From an uncultured Corynebacterium sp. (GTDB taxonomy: Bacteria; Actinomycetota; Actinomycetes; Mycobacteriales; Mycobacteriaceae), in NCBI RefSeq assembly GCF_946221105.1, contig NZ_CAMICL010000035.1, forward strand, positions 1 through 22,505: DNA of 22,505 nt, read 5' to 3'. The notes under the pieces are model-generated. The model made no database searches and was not told where the DNA came from. It saw nothing but the letters and a program-made list of their open reading frames with translations. The position numbers and the translations under genes were made by a program. Below are positions 21,955 through 22,505 of the stretch, piece after piece (within the stretch, counting starts at the first letter, position 1; each line of letters begins with the position of its first letter).

Positions 21955-21984
21955 CGCGGTGGCGTGCTTGCGCCACCGCGTTTT
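21955..21984 (+). terminator. Terminator of topA
   Basis: CGCGGTGGCG (21955-21964) and CGCCACCGCG (21971-21980) form a perfect 10-bp GC-rich stem around TGCTTG, followed by TTTT. It begins 17 nt after the topA stop codon. Confidence 0.85.
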
Positions 21985-21991
21985 GCGTTCC

Positions 21992-22039
21992 TGTGGACAA
22001 CTGTGTTGCGGCGTCAACAACCGGCGGGGTTTATCCACA
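21992..22039. promoter_or_regulatory. DnaA-box-like pair between topA and the HNH-type gene
   Basis: TTATCCACA is at 22031-22039 (plus strand, perfect consensus). TGTGGACAA at 21992-22000 is the minus-strand TTGTCCACA, one mismatch from consensus. The two face each other 30 bp apart between the topA terminator and the next start. Confidence 0.5.
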
Positions 22040-22079
22040 GATTTTGATTTGGGTCTTGTTTGGGGTTGCGTGGCCGCCA

Positions 22080-22085
22080 TAGCTT
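22080..22085 (+). promoter_or_regulatory. Candidate -10 for a leaderless HNH-type gene
   Basis: TAGCTT (TAnnnT) ends 7 nt before the ATG at 22093, with no Shine-Dalgarno. Confidence 0.3.
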
Positions 22086-22092
22086 TCGGGCC

Positions 22093-22505
22093 ATGAACTT
22101 CACCGACTTTGTCACCGCAGGCGTGCGTGTCCTCGCCGACTTCGACCGCGACATAGCCATGGCCGCCGGCCTGTCCACCGGCCGGGTGCGCGATTTGGCC
22201 CGGGTGCACCACGCGTATTACGGGCCGACCCAGTTCACCCGCAAACAACGCGACGCACTCGAGGCTGCTCATGGTCTGCCGGTCGACCAGCTCGTGCACA
22301 TCGAGAAAAAGCTGCTCGCCGTCGAAGGGGCCGCGGAACGCTGGCGCATCCGGTTGGATTTGGTGCGCCACCGCGGCTCGTATCGGGCCTTAACCAAGCG
22401 CATCAAGCGGCTGATCAAACAACCCGTCAAACCAGCCCCACCCTCGTGCAGGTTTTCCCGCTCCAAGGCGGGCATGCGCACCATGATCCTGACCTACAAC
22501 GAGCG
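22093..22505 (+). CDS. N-terminal part of a probable HNH endonuclease (DUF222/13E12-like), 3' end outside window
   Basis: 137 codons are visible from ATG. The sequence begins MNFTDFVTAGVRVLADFDRD, is helix-rich, with VRDLARVHHAYYGPTQFTRK and a basic stretch YRALTKRIKRLIKQPVKP. This resembles the helical N-terminus of corynebacterial HNH-endonuclease family proteins of the DUF222 (13E12 repeat) kind, where the HNH motif comes near the C-terminus; that part is not in the window, so the catalytic site cannot be verified. Codon use and the clean frame to the edge support a gene. If the HNH motif proves absent it would be a hypothetical helical protein. Confidence 0.55.
   Translation, partial: MNFTDFVTAGVRVLADFDRDIAMAAGLSTGRVRDLARVHHAYYGPTQFTRKQRDALEAAHGLPVDQLVHIEKKLLAVEGAAERWRIRLDLVRHRGSYRALTKRIKRLIKQPVKPAPPSCRFSRSKAGMRTMILTYNE

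Noticed and set aside
1..22505. CRISPR arrays, tRNA/rRNA genes, IS elements
   Set aside because: No regularly spaced repeats, no tRNA cloverleaf-like segments, no transposase frames or terminal inverted repeats were noticed on either strand by reading; a tRNAscan or IS search was not possible here.

Overview
The window reads as chromosomal DNA of a high-GC actinobacterium, almost certainly a Corynebacterium. The gene order penicillin-binding protein / whiB-like / ridA / beta-lactamase-fold hydrolase / glxR / nth / TlpA-like / Nudix / marP / HAD phosphatase / ssd-tad / MrfA-type helicase / cspA / dedA / topA is, as I recall it, the conserved block of C. glutamicum around cg0336-cg0373 and of M. 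tuberculosis Rv3682-Rv3646c. No tRNA, rRNA, CRISPR array, IS element or prophage was seen.

Layout. (1) 1-5.1 kb: a minus-strand class A penicillin-binding protein (PonA2-like, C-terminal PASTA region cut by the window edge) is divergent from a WhiB4/WhcA-type iron-sulfur regulator. Then come a 51-aa DUF4177-like protein, RidA and an MBL-fold hydrolase, which converge on the cAMP-receptor regulator GlxR. (2) 5.2-8.6 kb: a 32-aa membrane peptide lies upstream of glxR on the same strand. Divergent from it is a tightly packed run of nth, a membrane-anchored thioredoxin-like protein, a CoA-pyrophosphatase-type Nudix enzyme and the periplasmic acid-resistance protease MarP. (3) 8.6-11.1 kb: a holin-like membrane protein (minus), a membrane-anchored alpha/beta hydrolase of the BAAT/acyl-CoA-thioesterase type (plus) and a HAD-IB phosphatase with a C-terminal membrane anchor (minus). 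(4) 11.2-15.5 kb: a compact Tad/Flp pilus operon (ssd/tadZ-like, tadA, tadB, tadC, a DUF4244 prepilin and two TadE/TadG-like pseudopilins), mostly with overlapping start and stop codons. (5) 15.5-22.5 kb: MrfA-like DEAD-box helicase (minus), cold-shock protein, DedA-family membrane protein (minus), DNA topoisomerase I, and the 5' part of a probable HNH/DUF222-type endonuclease.

Themes. Region 1-2 joins cell-wall synthesis with redox and cAMP regulators. Region 2 joins DNA repair, thiol chemistry and envelope protease defence. Regions 4-5 combine a surface pilus with nucleic-acid enzymes. Several genes without a Shine-Dalgarno start 7-8 nt after a TAnnnT hexamer, which suggests leaderless transcription; this decides the likely start of nth. 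Two intergenic regions carry consensus-like DnaA boxes (TTATCCACA), one before ssd-tad and one before the HNH-type gene. The region where mycobacteria keep the 6C small RNA shows no 6C signature here.

I did not find a clearly new large system. The most interesting items are small: the mini membrane peptide by glxR, end-to-end repeats in the holin-like gene, the palindromes in the whcA/ponA control region, the DnaA-box clusters and the leaderless pattern. No stretch above 300 bp lacks a gene.
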